DNA of 64,000 bases from a virus. The stretch covers positions 1 through 64,000 of the IMG/VR virus record IMGVR_UViG_3300030109_001381, one strand, 5' to 3'. Shown here piece after piece: positions 44,212-52,417 of this stretch. How positions within the stretch are numbered: position 1 is the stretch's first letter; the number at the start of each line of letters is the position of its first letter. Position numbers and translations under genes: made by a program. The notes below the pieces were generated by a model. It was not told where the DNA came from and did not search any database. It saw only the letters and a list, made by a program, of their open reading frames with translations.

Positions 44212-45101
44212 TCTGTCAATTCCCCCTGTCTTCTATCCTTGGATACTTGTTTCATGTCCCATCCCATTGCAGTAAATATTGGTTCTGCTTTGTTAAGAAC
44301 TGATAAGGCATAATGTAGATAGTCGGGATTAAACCCATCTATCTCTTCTAACTTCCTAAATGAAATATAATTAGGAACAGTTGCTACTTGATTTATTGGA
44401 TGATGGTATGTGCAATTACATCTAATTATCTTCAAAAACATATAGGAATCATCAATTGGGTTATGAGGATTTAATGAATTATAGAATAACACTCCCTCTA
44501 TCCCCGCACCTACTGAAGGTCTTTTATTTGCACTAGTCCAAAAAGACGGTGAGTTACAACAAGTATTGGCGGCCATAGTGAGATTGTGCAGGGATTTCTT
44601 ATGTTGCCAACCGTTCTTTTTGCAATTGGAACAATACACCGTAAATCTCTCTTCACGATATCTAGTCCTCTTAGTTAAATCTCCAAGAGGAATCTCACCC
44701 GATAAGACTTCATTGTATTTCTCCCTAAGATAGTCTGCTATGTCACTTTCACTTTGCTCGTTAACCCACATTTTCAATACCGTGAGTTGAACATCCTTAG
44801 CCAACTTAGTTTCTGATATCCTCTTGGCGGTAAATCCGGTCATTACGAACTTTTCTTCGTCAAGGTATTCTCCATCTATCCAAGATATCATACCAGCATT
44901 TCTATTCTTAACAGACCCAACACCTAGAGTCCGGTAAAACTTCTCAAACTCCAAAGTCACCGGATGGTTTTTCAGATTGAAAACATTAGGAAAATGTTCT
45001 CTCACTTTATCGTTCAAGGTGTCTACTATCTTCATAGCATGTTCGGGAGAATCAACCCCAACATACAAGGAATCTGTATGTCCATATTTTATATCAGTCA
45101 C
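44202..45101 (-). CDS. polB2: DNA polymerase B, C-terminal part (motif C and thumb)
   Basis: A 299-residue protein that begins MTDIKYGHTDSLYVG, that is, only 5 residues before motif C. Motif C reads YGHTDS instead of YGDTDS: the Asp of TD (D10) is kept, the first Asp is His. The palm end and thumb follow (KRISETKLAKDVQ). A Cys-rich insert (CSNCKK...CC) lies in the thumb region, and the C-terminus is a PIP box, QGELTEWF (292-299), for PCNA binding. GTG 45101 has GGAGG about 7 bases upstream, so it is a real start. It must combine with the 45632-47329 product to form an active polymerase. Confidence 0.85.
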   Translation of the reverse strand: MTDIKYGHTDSLYVGVDSPEHAMKIVDTLNDKVREHFPNVFNLKNHPVTLEFEKFYRTLGVGSVKNRNAGMISWIDGEYLDEEKFVMTGFTAKRISETKLAKDVQLTVLKMWVNEQSESDIADYLREKYNEVLSGEIPLGDLTKRTRYREERFTVYCSNCKKNGWQHKKSLHNLTMAANTCCNSPSFWTSANKRPSVGAGIEGVLFYNSLNPHNPIDDSYMFLKIIRCNCTYHHPINQVATVPNYISFRKLEEIDGFNPDYLHYALSVLNKAEPIFTAMGWDMKQVSKDRRQGELTEWF

Positions 45102-45199
45102 TCCTCTTCCTCCAATCTTCTTGCTCTTAGTTCAGCCTCTACTATCATATCCAATCTATATTCTGCATCTAATTCTTCATCTCTAAAACTCTTAGTCAT
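45098..45199 (-). CDS. 33-residue acidic helical peptide inside the polB locus
   Basis: A microgene between the two PolB parts. Its ATG overlaps the upstream stop (ATGA at 45199) and its stop overlaps the GTG of the PolB C-terminal part (GTGA at 45101). The peptide (SFRDEELDAEYRL... RRLEEEE) is a single highly charged helix. No family is recognised. Its end supplies the GGAGGAAGAGGA ribosome binding site of the next gene. Confidence 0.5.
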   Translation of the reverse strand: MTKSFRDEELDAEYRLDMIVEAELRARRLEEEE

Positions 45200-45429
45200 T
45201 CTTCTCTCTCCTTGTAATGGTCATGTTCTTTGGGCAATTTATGTTGCCTTCTGTTCATCATGTTCTGAAGATACTGGCAGATGTTTTCTGCTCCCTTCTT
45301 GAATCGCTTCTCAGCAACCTTGTCTCCTTCCGGTATCATCTCAACCATTAGGCCATCTAACCATGCCTTTCTTCCTATCCAATCTAATATTTCATATTCT
45401 ACATGTGTCACGCTTCTTGCTCTTCTCAT
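45196..45429 (-). CDS. Unknown 77-residue protein inside the polB locus
   Basis: A helical, basic protein (RRARSVTHVEYEILDWIGRK... RRQHKLPKEHDHYKEREE) without Cys pairs or membrane segments. ATG 45429 overlaps the upstream zinc-ribbon gene's stop and its own stop overlaps the next microgene. It is one of three genes separating the two PolB parts. No family is recognised; it may help the two halves associate, or it may be unrelated cargo. Confidence 0.5.
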   Translation of the reverse strand: MRRARSVTHVEYEILDWIGRKAWLDGLMVEMIPEGDKVAEKRFKKGAENICQYLQNMMNRRQHKLPKEHDHYKEREE

Positions 45430-45635
45430 TCTTCATCATCTCCATACAATGCCCAATCTCTTCTAATTCCCCACTTCTTCAAGTCCGCTCTAGTCCAAGG
45501 TCTTCTCATCTTGATTACATCATCAACCAATTGATAGATACAAGTTGGACATACTGGACCGGACGGTGTGCTTTGTAGGGTTATTACTCCCTTTCTATCA
45601 TTACCACCTACTCTATTGCAGACTACACACTTCAT
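45426..45635 (-). CDS. Zinc-ribbon protein inside the polB locus
   Basis: A 69-residue protein with CVVC (3-6) and CPTC (29-32) forming a zinc ribbon, followed by a basic, Trp-rich helical part (RRPWTRADLKKWGIRRDWAL). It starts within the stop of the PolB N-terminal part (ATGA at 45635). This may be a homolog of the short ribbon/helix proteins often tied to HNH or recombination genes, but no nuclease motif is present. It is the first of the three genes between the PolB parts. Confidence 0.55.
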   Translation of the reverse strand: MKCVVCNRVGGNDRKGVITLQSTPSGPVCPTCIYQLVDDVIKMRRPWTRADLKKWGIRRDWALYGDDEE

Positions 45636-47329
45636 AATTTTCTCACCTCTCTTGCGGCTATTCTAATTGCCTCTCTAGCACTAGCCGTAATACTTGCGGC
45701 AATATCTAAGTCAGACCAAGAAAAGCCTTGATATGCGGTGATGCCATAAAAGGATGCCATCAATCGCTTAACTGCTAATTGGTTGTTATTCCAAATAACA
45801 TAATTATCCGGGTCACTTCGCATTCGTGATTTATACTCTTCACGAAGTTCTTGAAGTTCTAATACTGACTTAGGCAATAAGCCTAATTTATCAGTTCGAT
45901 AATATCTCATATCTTTTTCATCAGACTCAGAAAAGTCCTTGGGTTCCAGAAGATTACACCCAAGTTCAGTTGGGGTATCTGATTTTGTTTCCCAAGATAT
46001 GTTTCTTGAGATTATCATAGATGGGTATAGCGATTTGAAATCCAATGCCGCTACGTTCCTATGTAGGCCATTAGTCGATTCGCTAAGAGGGTCATAGACC
46101 ATTGCCCCATCATACCGTCCCTTCTCCTTCTTGACAGTCGTTGGAGCCTTCCAAGGGGCATTTCTCATGAAGTATATTCCTCCCATGTTACTAGCGTAGT
46201 AGCAAGCATCATGTGGTGCAACAAGCAAACGTTGCAATGCTAAGATAGCCTCCGTTAGATGGTTCTTCTCATCTATCCTAACGAGAAGTTCTACGTCAAT
46301 CCTAGCGTACTCTAGATATGTAGCAGAATCCTCTAACCAAGCCCTAGCAAAGAACTCATTCTTATCGGGGAACTTCTCACTAACTAGTTTCTTCTCTCCC
46401 AATACAGACTCAGCAACATAGTCTAATGCCAATGAAGGCAAAGTCCCTTGTTGTGAATCATTCCATTGTCTCTCAAAAGCCAACTCCAAAGGAACGGTAA
46501 TCATTCCCTTAACTGGTTGATAAGTAGGTGACCAATTATCCACTTGCTTGTTGTAGACCTTGACCTTCTCCTTATGCCATGATACCCCCGACACCTCATC
46601 GAAAGGAGAAATCAGTCTAGGGTCTAGATTATACTTAGCCATACGATGAATTAACTTAGGTAGGTCGAACTTCCAACCGAACCAAGAGATAAGCATGTCG
46701 GGTTCCTTATTCATCAGATACGATAGGAATCCAGCAAGCATAGTTTTCTCACTTGAATAGACATTAATATCGTAATCACACAAAGAAGGTTTTACAATTT
46801 CATCATACTTATCTTTTGGATACCAAGCAAACATCTTGTAGGTCTTATCGAATGAATCGTATGCTACTATTGTAGTTATCATCTCCTTGAAACTACCTGT
46901 TGTCATCCACTCCATATCCCAATAGCATTTCCTCATTTCATATATTGGCAATTGATTAAGACAATCTACTGCATATCTATGATGGTGTGGAACTCTACCT
47001 TCATAACTTTCAATGTTCAATAACTCCAAGTATTGTTTAATGTCCATAGAATACCTTGGATGATTAGGTGTCCATATTAACTTGGACAAATCTTCTCCTT
47101 CCAGATTCTTGAAGTCACCTGTCTCAAACTTCATCTCAATCTTGAATGAACCACCTTTATCCCTACTTGTGATAGTAGTTTTATTGGTGCTTTCTAATGC
47201 AAGTTTATCTTTGGTTCTGATAAACATGTATGGTCTAAACTCACGATAACCTATGATTTGAGAAATAGACTTACCATCATCATCTCTATACCTCAATCCT
47301 ACTCCATCTTTCACTTTACTAATTATCAT
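45632..47329 (-). CDS. polB1: DNA polymerase B, N-terminal part (exonuclease, palm motifs A and B)
   Basis: A 565-residue protein: N-terminal domain, 3'-5' exonuclease domain with ExoI D138-M-E140, an ExoII remnant with FDLP (D222; the usual Asn is absent) and ExoIII Y341 to D345, then polymerase motif A DFKSLYPS (D430) and motif B K521-RLMASFYG. It stops after the helix IAAREVRKL, about where the linker to motif C should begin. Motif C is encoded separately at 44202-45101. The stop (TGA) overlaps the next ATG, so this is a true gene end unless the frame is broken by a sequence error. It is the replicative polymerase of the virus. Confidence 0.85.
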   Translation of the reverse strand: MIISKVKDGVGLRYRDDDGKSISQIIGYREFRPYMFIRTKDKLALESTNKTTITSRDKGGSFKIEMKFETGDFKNLEGEDLSKLIWTPNHPRYSMDIKQYLELLNIESYEGRVPHHHRYAVDCLNQLPIYEMRKCYWDMEWMTTGSFKEMITTIVAYDSFDKTYKMFAWYPKDKYDEIVKPSLCDYDINVYSSEKTMLAGFLSYLMNKEPDMLISWFGWKFDLPKLIHRMAKYNLDPRLISPFDEVSGVSWHKEKVKVYNKQVDNWSPTYQPVKGMITVPLELAFERQWNDSQQGTLPSLALDYVAESVLGEKKLVSEKFPDKNEFFARAWLEDSATYLEYARIDVELLVRIDEKNHLTEAILALQRLLVAPHDACYYASNMGGIYFMRNAPWKAPTTVKKEKGRYDGAMVYDPLSESTNGLHRNVAALDFKSLYPSMIISRNISWETKSDTPTELGCNLLEPKDFSESDEKDMRYYRTDKLGLLPKSVLELQELREEYKSRMRSDPDNYVIWNNNQLAVKRLMASFYGITAYQGFSWSDLDIAASITASAREAIRIAAREVRKL

Positions 47330-47333
47330 TATA

Positions 47334-48098
47334 TCACCTATTCAAGTACGGGGCTTTCAACAGTAGTCTAGTCGGAGTCTTCCAAAACAATGGGAAGTCA
47401 TCTCTAAGGTAGAGTTCTACAGGCCCATTAAGAAACTGAGCAAACTGTCCGGTAAACTCTACCGTACTAGACTCACCCTCTATAGCAATAGTTTCGATAT
47501 CAGTATGATACTTGTCTGCTATACCCCTATCACTACTCATAGCAAATACCTGTTCATTCACATCGAACTTGTATCTTGCTAAGTTCAATGCATCACAACC
47601 CTTAGTAGCCTTTAGCAAATCGTCAGCCAAAGCAATTACCTTAGTCTCAAACGCAGTCTTATTGAATACTGGTAGTTCTTCGTTCGCAAACCTATCTGCA
47701 TTATCAGATAGGAAATTCCTAAAATGGTCAATCATTGCCATACCGGGATGATTCAACACCTTTGGAAGATTGGCCTTTGTATTGCCATCTTCTTCAGATA
47801 TAGCAATGTAGTCACCTACGTTTATGGTAACTTCACCGCTAAATCCCTGTAGGTATTTTACTGTTCTATCTATCTCCAATACCACATGACCATCAAACAC
47901 TTCTTCGACTCTATGCTTGATGGCACATACAGTCACTTGGTCTGCATTGAATACTAGCAGGTTATCTCCATTGAATGTAACATATGCATAATTCGATAGC
48001 ATACCATTCTTCGCAGAATCACCATTGTAGTATTTACCCTTCAGGGCAACTGCTTCCAACATTTCACTAAACTTTTTCTTCTCTATTTTTATTTCCAT
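47334..48098 (-). CDS. pcn: PCNA-like sliding clamp
   Basis: A 254-residue clamp. The two-domain strand pattern fits PCNA, and the C-terminus carries the clamp ending PVELYLRDDFPLFWKTP followed by a final strand LLLKAPYL, close to the archaeal PCNA consensus. It encircles DNA and tethers PolB, ligase and others. Two proteins of this genome end in PIP boxes (PolB C-terminal part and the RFC-L-like protein), the expected partners. ATG 48098 with GGTGA upstream is preferred; a GTG at 48107 is possible. It lies directly upstream of the PolB N-terminal part. Confidence 0.8.
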   Translation of the reverse strand: MEIKIEKKKFSEMLEAVALKGKYYNGDSAKNGMLSNYAYVTFNGDNLLVFNADQVTVCAIKHRVEEVFDGHVVLEIDRTVKYLQGFSGEVTINVGDYIAISEEDGNTKANLPKVLNHPGMAMIDHFRNFLSDNADRFANEELPVFNKTAFETKVIALADDLLKATKGCDALNLARYKFDVNEQVFAMSSDRGIADKYHTDIETIAIEGESSTVEFTGQFAQFLNGPVELYLRDDFPLFWKTPTRLLLKAPYLNR

Positions 48099-48501
48099 TT
48101 CTTTCACCTATTTTGATAAATCCGTAATAGCCTTCCGGCTTTACGGGTAGCCCCATATACAGGGCATAATGTTCTTCCGAACAAAAACTCCGTGGCCCTA
48201 CGGCCAAATCCTCTACTACGAAGACGGAAGGTTTGTCATCACAAGCCGCACATATTTCATGTGCAAACTCATTATGCTCTTTTACTTCCTTCCGTCTTCG
48301 CTTTATGTAATCCTTAAACTGCTCATCAGTTGATATCGTTCCGTCCTCAATTCCTTGTTCAAACTCAGCAATGAAATCAGGTTCTTCAAACTCCCCCTTC
48401 TTTCCTTTCTTTGCTTGTTCTTGTAACCACATCTTCTTAGCATATCTTCTGTCTTGTGGATTGGTATATTGACTAAGATACCTTTCCATCTCCTCGCTCA
48501 T
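48067..48501 (-). CDS. Unknown protein with zinc knuckle
   Basis: A 144-residue protein: a basic, helical N-terminal half (about 1-75) and a zinc knuckle at about 83-110 (ICAACDDK and FCSEEHYALY, i.e. CxxC plus C...H). It is followed by a short strand and a charged tail overlapping the PCNA start. ATG 48501 overlaps the upstream stop (ATGA). No family is recognised. Its place between the Sak4-like and PCNA genes suggests an accessory of replication or recombination. Confidence 0.55.
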   Translation of the reverse strand: MSEEMERYLSQYTNPQDRRYAKKMWLQEQAKKGKKGEFEEPDFIAEFEQGIEDGTISTDEQFKDYIKRRRKEVKEHNEFAHEICAACDDKPSVFVVEDLAVGPRSFCSEEHYALYMGLPVKPEGYYGFIKIGERNGNKNREEKV

Positions 48502-48773
48502 AACCAGCCCTTTCCATCCACTATTATCTCTGCACCTTGATTGTCACTCCACTTCTTTATCTTCCAAAAGCCTGTGAGGTTATTCAAAAGGTGGTGAGAG
48601 GATGACAACACCAATCTGTCTTCTTCACAAATCCATGTTGCCAAACTCCCTCCGTCCCTAACAAAGGACATTCTCTCCCCACACCTTGGACACTTTGGTG
48701 TAGAGTTAGTTCCCTTGAAGGGTCTTTTGATGTAGGGAATTGAGAGGTTACTATTTGGCCCCTCAGATACCAC
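48498..48773 (-). CDS. Small zinc-knuckle protein
   Basis: A 91-residue protein with CPRCGE (28-33) and a later Cys (49), perhaps with the two His following (HH at 60-61) as zinc ligands. A C-terminal strand-rich part includes FWKIKKW. The start is GTG 48773, overlapping the last base of the Sak4-like stop (TAGTG). No family is recognised; it is tightly coupled to the recombination ATPase upstream. Confidence 0.5.
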   Translation of the reverse strand: MVSEGPNSNLSIPYIKRPFKGTNSTPKCPRCGERMSFVRDGGSLATWICEEDRLVLSSSHHLLNNLTGFWKIKKWSDNQGAEIIVDGKGWL

Positions 48774-49648
48774 TACTCAAACACCCCCGCCTTAAAATCG
48801 GGGATGCCTTTCCATTCATTGGGCGCGTCTTTGTTATCAAAGAACACATCCCAAGTCTTGCCTACTGATGAAGGATTAGTCTTACAGGCATCTAGTGTAG
48901 CCACATAGACAGTATCCTTACCACGCCTAGTCTTGGCTAGACGAACCATTTGCAACATCTTGTGCGGGGTCGTCTTATACCAATCGGGTACAGTCCCAAC
49001 AGGAACAGGAACACCTACTCCGTCATAGACTGCTTTTTCGTGAGTGATAATATATCTATCACAATCCATCAGTAGTATTGGGTTCAGAACCATATCGTAG
49101 ATATCATTTCGTATCTTCCAATCTAGAGCCTTAACCTTTAGTTTGGAAGTATCTTGTGATATCTTCACTAGGTCTTGGTTCATGTTTACAAGAGACTCTC
49201 GCAAAACGGTACTAGACCCTTCCAGCAGTTTATCTACACCATCTAATGCTACGGCTTTTACATTCCCCGTAGCAACGGCATCCGACATAATACTGATAGC
49301 GGCTAGACAATTCTCAAATGTCTCTTCCCAATCTTGGGTTCCATTTTCCTTCATTACGTTAGGAACGTGGATATGGACATTCTCATCGTTTGCCCAATTT
49401 GCTTTCACAGTAGGAGAGCAACCATCATCTAAATCGAGTATGTGGACTTCCATCCCCTTCTCAATCTCTTCTTCGGTTCTGCAATCTATGACACTACCTG
49501 ATTTAGTCGTCTTAGGTTCACCATAGATTCCGACAAGAAGATATGACCTATCCCTTTCTCTTCGTTCCTTTCCTTTAGAGAGCATTAGTTTCTTCCGCTC
49601 TTCAAAGGACATCCTTTCTTTCTTTTCCTTATTCGTATTCCAACTCAT
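48773..49648 (-). CDS. Sak4-like RecA-fold ATPase
   Basis: A 291-residue ATPase of the RecA/RadA core type found in phage recombination (Sak4) genes. Walker A is GEPKTTKS (43-50); the expected Gly before Lys is Thr. A Walker B-like strand KAVALDGVDKLL (D136) follows, and a late segment LLMDCDRYIITHEKA matches the next core strand. There is no N-terminal HhH domain, so it is not full RadA. In phages these proteins promote strand annealing with an SSB partner, here the RPA-like protein just upstream. ATG 49648 with GGAAGTGA 5 bases upstream is preferred over 49669. Confidence 0.7.
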   Translation of the reverse strand: MSWNTNKEKKERMSFEERKKLMLSKGKERRERDRSYLLVGIYGEPKTTKSGSVIDCRTEEEIEKGMEVHILDLDDGCSPTVKANWANDENVHIHVPNVMKENGTQDWEETFENCLAAISIMSDAVATGNVKAVALDGVDKLLEGSSTVLRESLVNMNQDLVKISQDTSKLKVKALDWKIRNDIYDMVLNPILLMDCDRYIITHEKAVYDGVGVPVPVGTVPDWYKTTPHKMLQMVRLAKTRRGKDTVYVATLDACKTNPSSVGKTWDVFFDNKDAPNEWKGIPDFKAGVFE

Positions 49649-49901
49649 CTTTTTCACTTCCATTTTCATAATATTTTACTTCGGAGTTTCCCCATGTTGT
49701 CAAGATGTCATTCAAACCTTCGTGATTAACCTTGAGTCTAATTTCCTTACCGGACATGGTATGGAGTTTGACCCAATATTCACCAGTCTCAAAGTTCTTT
49801 TTCCATGTAACAAAATCCACATTGGAAAAAGCGATAGCATAACTGCCACCGTGAATGACACCCCGACTTACCCTAAAGGAATTATAATATCCTTTAGACA
49901 C
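49629..49901 (-). CDS. Small strand-rich unknown protein
   Basis: A 90-residue protein dominated by strands (AIAFSNVDFVTWKK; EYWVKLHTMSGKEIRLKV) and ending in an acidic tail. The layout, two to four strands then an amphipathic helix (LNDILTTWG), is also seen in the 59689-59901 product, so the two may be distant paralogs. The start is GTG 49901. It sits between the RPA-like and Sak4-like genes. No family is recognised. Confidence 0.55.
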   Translation of the reverse strand: MSKGYYNSFRVSRGVIHGGSYAIAFSNVDFVTWKKNFETGEYWVKLHTMSGKEIRLKVNHEGLNDILTTWGNSEVKYYENGSEKDELEYE

Positions 49902-49912
49902 TTAAATCACCT

Positions 49913-51166
49913 TCAATCGAAGAACCACTCAGATTCTTCATCGGTCTGTTCAATATCGTCAGGTGAACCGCCTCTTGCCTTTTGGACAAGAAGACCGCTT
50001 ACGTTAATTGTCACAGGTCGTAGGTTACCATCGTCATCTGTTCCTTGTGACGTTCTTCCAACTACTACAACACTAGAGCCAATACCAAACTCGATGTTAA
50101 CTCTCTCAGGTATCCAACAAGCAACACCAGTCCAGTCACTTCCACCATCATAGGAGAAGTCTGTCTCTAGGTCATCTAATACTAGAATCCTGTTTCCGTT
50201 CTTTGTCTTGGTCATGTTTAGCGTAGTGACAACACCATCGGTGAACACGAACTTGTCGTTATATCCTCGTCCCTCGACTTCGGTGTGGTATCTATCCAAC
50301 TCAATTAGTGGACACATGTTGGCTTCTGAATACTCAGCCAATGCATCTAGCATGTTGATGTCAGATGTGTCTGTCTTTAGCACATGGTCATCATCTAGGT
50401 CAGCATTAAGTGCCAAGGACTCAACAGTTCGCATCTTTGCACCGTGTATCCTTGACCCATCATTACTATTCAGAATACAAGTAAAGTGCAAGAACTCAAA
50501 GGTATTCGGTTCAAACGCCTTTGCACCTAGTCCCTTGTAGTCAAAGAAGTATTTGCCCATGCTTCCATCTACGGAACCAATAAACACTCCACTCCTTCTC
50601 CACTCAGATTTAGGTAGAGGCTTACCATACCGAGCCTTGTTCCAGTCAGCATCATTAGTGTCTATTGGCACTAGATACTGTCCGTCATCTAACTCAACGT
50701 GGTTCTCAGGTATCTTATCAAATACCTTGAGGACTTCCTCTCCGTCCTTCATCATCCTTGCTTCATACTTGTCATCTTCTATTGAAGAGAACAGGGCTAC
50801 CTTACCATAGGAGAAGGTGGTATCGCTATCACGCTGATACTCCGCTACTATCCTATCACGTTGTAGGGCCATCATGTCTCTTGCCTCTTCTAGAGAGCAG
50901 AAGAATCCCGTTGCTTGTTTAAAGAACGAGCCTCCACCGCCACCAGTATCCCCACTTTCCGTAGTGGGGTTGTTTCTCTTCCTGACGTTCATACTGTTGG
51001 AGAAGTAAGTTCTCCACAGTCCTCTTGCCAATAAGAAATCGTCATCACTAGATGGGTCTAGCCCATTCTTCTGACATATTTCTTCGTACTTGGCAAGAGC
51101 GTCTTCTTCAGACATTCCAAGTTTTTCTGCCGCTTTCGCAATCTCATCATTCATTTCTTTCTTCAT
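49913..51166 (-). CDS. RPA-like single-stranded DNA-binding protein
   Basis: A 417-residue protein (from ATG 51166, placed 6 bases after GGAAGGA) with a helical N-terminal region, a Gly-rich linker with a GGGGG run, and a C-terminal OB-fold-like half. Its strands include RILVLDDLETDFSY, GVACWIPERVNIEFG and SVVVVGRTSQG, followed by VTINVSGLLV. It ends in a highly acidic tail with terminal aromatics (EESEWFFD), as in SSBs that recruit partners through the tail. It should coat ssDNA at the fork and interact with the Sak4-like ATPase directly downstream. Longer starts at 51220 or 51172 are possible. Confidence 0.65.
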   Translation of the reverse strand: MKKEMNDEIAKAAEKLGMSEEDALAKYEEICQKNGLDPSSDDDFLLARGLWRTYFSNSMNVRKRNNPTTESGDTGGGGGSFFKQATGFFCSLEEARDMMALQRDRIVAEYQRDSDTTFSYGKVALFSSIEDDKYEARMMKDGEEVLKVFDKIPENHVELDDGQYLVPIDTNDADWNKARYGKPLPKSEWRRSGVFIGSVDGSMGKYFFDYKGLGAKAFEPNTFEFLHFTCILNSNDGSRIHGAKMRTVESLALNADLDDDHVLKTDTSDINMLDALAEYSEANMCPLIELDRYHTEVEGRGYNDKFVFTDGVVTTLNMTKTKNGNRILVLDDLETDFSYDGGSDWTGVACWIPERVNIEFGIGSSVVVVGRTSQGTDDDGNLRPVTINVSGLLVQKARGGSPDDIEQTDEESEWFFD

Positions 51167-51422
51167 TTTCATTCCTTCCTTTTTTCTTTGTTTGTAAGAT
51201 TTCCAATATGGCTTCAGCACTTATGACCACTCCGGCCAATATCCAAAACCAATCGGAATCTAATGTCAATACCCCTGCTAACTTGAGCAAGGGAAGTATA
51301 GTTAGGAGCAACCCCCCAACTAAAATTATTTCATATCTAAGCAATAGATGCTTGATATCTTCCTTGTCTACTATTCCATCATCATTAAAATCTAATATCT
51401 TCCTTACCATTATCATCACCAT
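51147..51422 (-). CDS. Membrane protein with EF-hand-like loop
   Basis: A 91-residue protein. After a short start, DFNDDGIVDKED (about 11-22) matches the 12-residue EF-hand/dockerin calcium loop (D-x-N-x-D-G-x-V-D-x-x-D). Two hydrophobic segments follow (about 31-50 and 57-74; IILVGGLLLTILPLL; FWILAGVVISAEAILEI), then a charged tail overlapping the next gene. This suggests a calcium-binding or dockerin-like domain on a two-pass membrane protein. Role unknown. It is unusual in a replication operon. Confidence 0.6.
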   Translation of the reverse strand: MVMIMVRKILDFNDDGIVDKEDIKHLLLRYEIILVGGLLLTILPLLKLAGVLTLDSDWFWILAGVVISAEAILEILQTKKKGRNENEERNE

Positions 51423-51425
51423 TCA

Positions 51426-51512
51426 TCAATTCCATCTCCTATTATTATCAAAAAATATTTTGTAAAGTCCTCTCATTAATACAAATGCCAAAAATACCTC
51501 TACTCCACTCAT
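51426..51512 (-). CDS. 28-residue peptide after the clamp-loader gene
   Basis: A microgene whose ATG overlaps the RFC small-subunit stop (ATGA at 51512-51509). It has a short hydrophobic run (VEVFLAFVLM) then a basic end (FFDNNRRWN). The end of the frame carries the GGAGATG that may serve the following membrane-protein gene. Coding is suggested by the coupled start and tight packing only. Confidence 0.35.
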   Translation of the reverse strand: MSGVEVFLAFVLMRGLYKIFFDNNRRWN

Positions 51513-52417
51513 ACCATTTGCCCTACCATCCAAGAAGCCAATACCTTTGGAGTCATATTATTGCTCCTCCACTCGGCTTCTCCGACAATACGAAGCAGTT
51601 TGAATTTATTGTTGCTTTCCATTTCACTTCTTAGGATAACATCATGCAAATTTCGACATACCGTCCTCATGTCTGTAGATTTGTGAATCAAATTATGAAC
51701 CCCTTCTAGTGCATTAGTATGTTTATTTTCGGCAATCAATTGTAATATTTGGGTGTAAGGCTCAAGGTTGTTGTCTATCAGATTAACTAGACTTCTCCCA
51801 CTAGAAACCGATGCCTGTATTTCGGTTATGCCTCTACGCAAATCACCTCGGAGGTAACTTATGAACATATCTAATTCCTCTTCGGGAACCACTCGTTGCT
51901 CATTTTCAAGGATAGTTGACAGTACCGTTTTCATAATATCATCACTAATCTTCTCAAAGAAATAGAGCGCACACCTAGATTGCAATGGAGCGATAATCTT
52001 CCATACATCATTAGCAGTAATGATGAATCTGCAATTATCTGCATATCTCTCCATGATTCTCTTGAGGGCATTCTGCGCATCTTTAGTCATGCCGTCCATC
52101 TCATCAAGAAGTATAATCTTGAAAGGAACGTTACCTATCTTGCTCGTTGAAGCAATCTCCTTGATTCGGGTTCTGACTGTCTCCAACTTCCTGTCGTCCG
52201 ATGCATTGATTTCAAAGAAGTTATTCTCAACCTCATCACCAAGTATATCATTTGCAAGAGCCATAGCACTAGCAGTCTTACCTACACCTGCTACACCACC
52301 TAACATGACGTTAGGCATATTACCACTCTTTACCCATGACAAAGCATCAATGGTAAACTTCGGTTGACCAACAACATCATTGATACTCTTGGGTCTATAT
52401 TTTTCTGTCCACAACAT
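51509..52417 (-). CDS. rfcS: Clamp loader small subunit (RFC-S)
   Basis: A 302-residue AAA+ clamp loader. It has the N-terminal WTEKYRPKSINDVVGQ signature (3-18), Walker A GVAGVGKT (41-48), Walker B LLDEMDGM (103-110), sensor 1 ITAND (133-137) and the SRC motif (147-149), then helical domain II/III. It opens and loads the PCNA-like clamp with ATP. It is close to cellular archaeal RFC-S in motif content and slightly shorter than the usual 315-330 residues. An atypical large-subunit candidate is encoded at 52868-53710. Confidence 0.92.
   Translation of the reverse strand: MLWTEKYRPKSINDVVGQPKFTIDALSWVKSGNMPNVMLGGVAGVGKTASAMALANDILGDEVENNFFEINASDDRKLETVRTRIKEIASTSKIGNVPFKIILLDEMDGMTKDAQNALKRIMERYADNCRFIITANDVWKIIAPLQSRCALYFFEKISDDIMKTVLSTILENEQRVVPEEELDMFISYLRGDLRRGITEIQASVSSGRSLVNLIDNNLEPYTQILQLIAENKHTNALEGVHNLIHKSTDMRTVCRNLHDVILRSEMESNNKFKLLRIVGEAEWRSNNMTPKVLASWMVGQMV

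Noticed and set aside
45101-45635. Split intein between the PolB parts
   Set aside because: The intervening genes show no intein blocks (no starting Cys/Ser block A, no His-Asn end) and each has its own start and stop overlaps.
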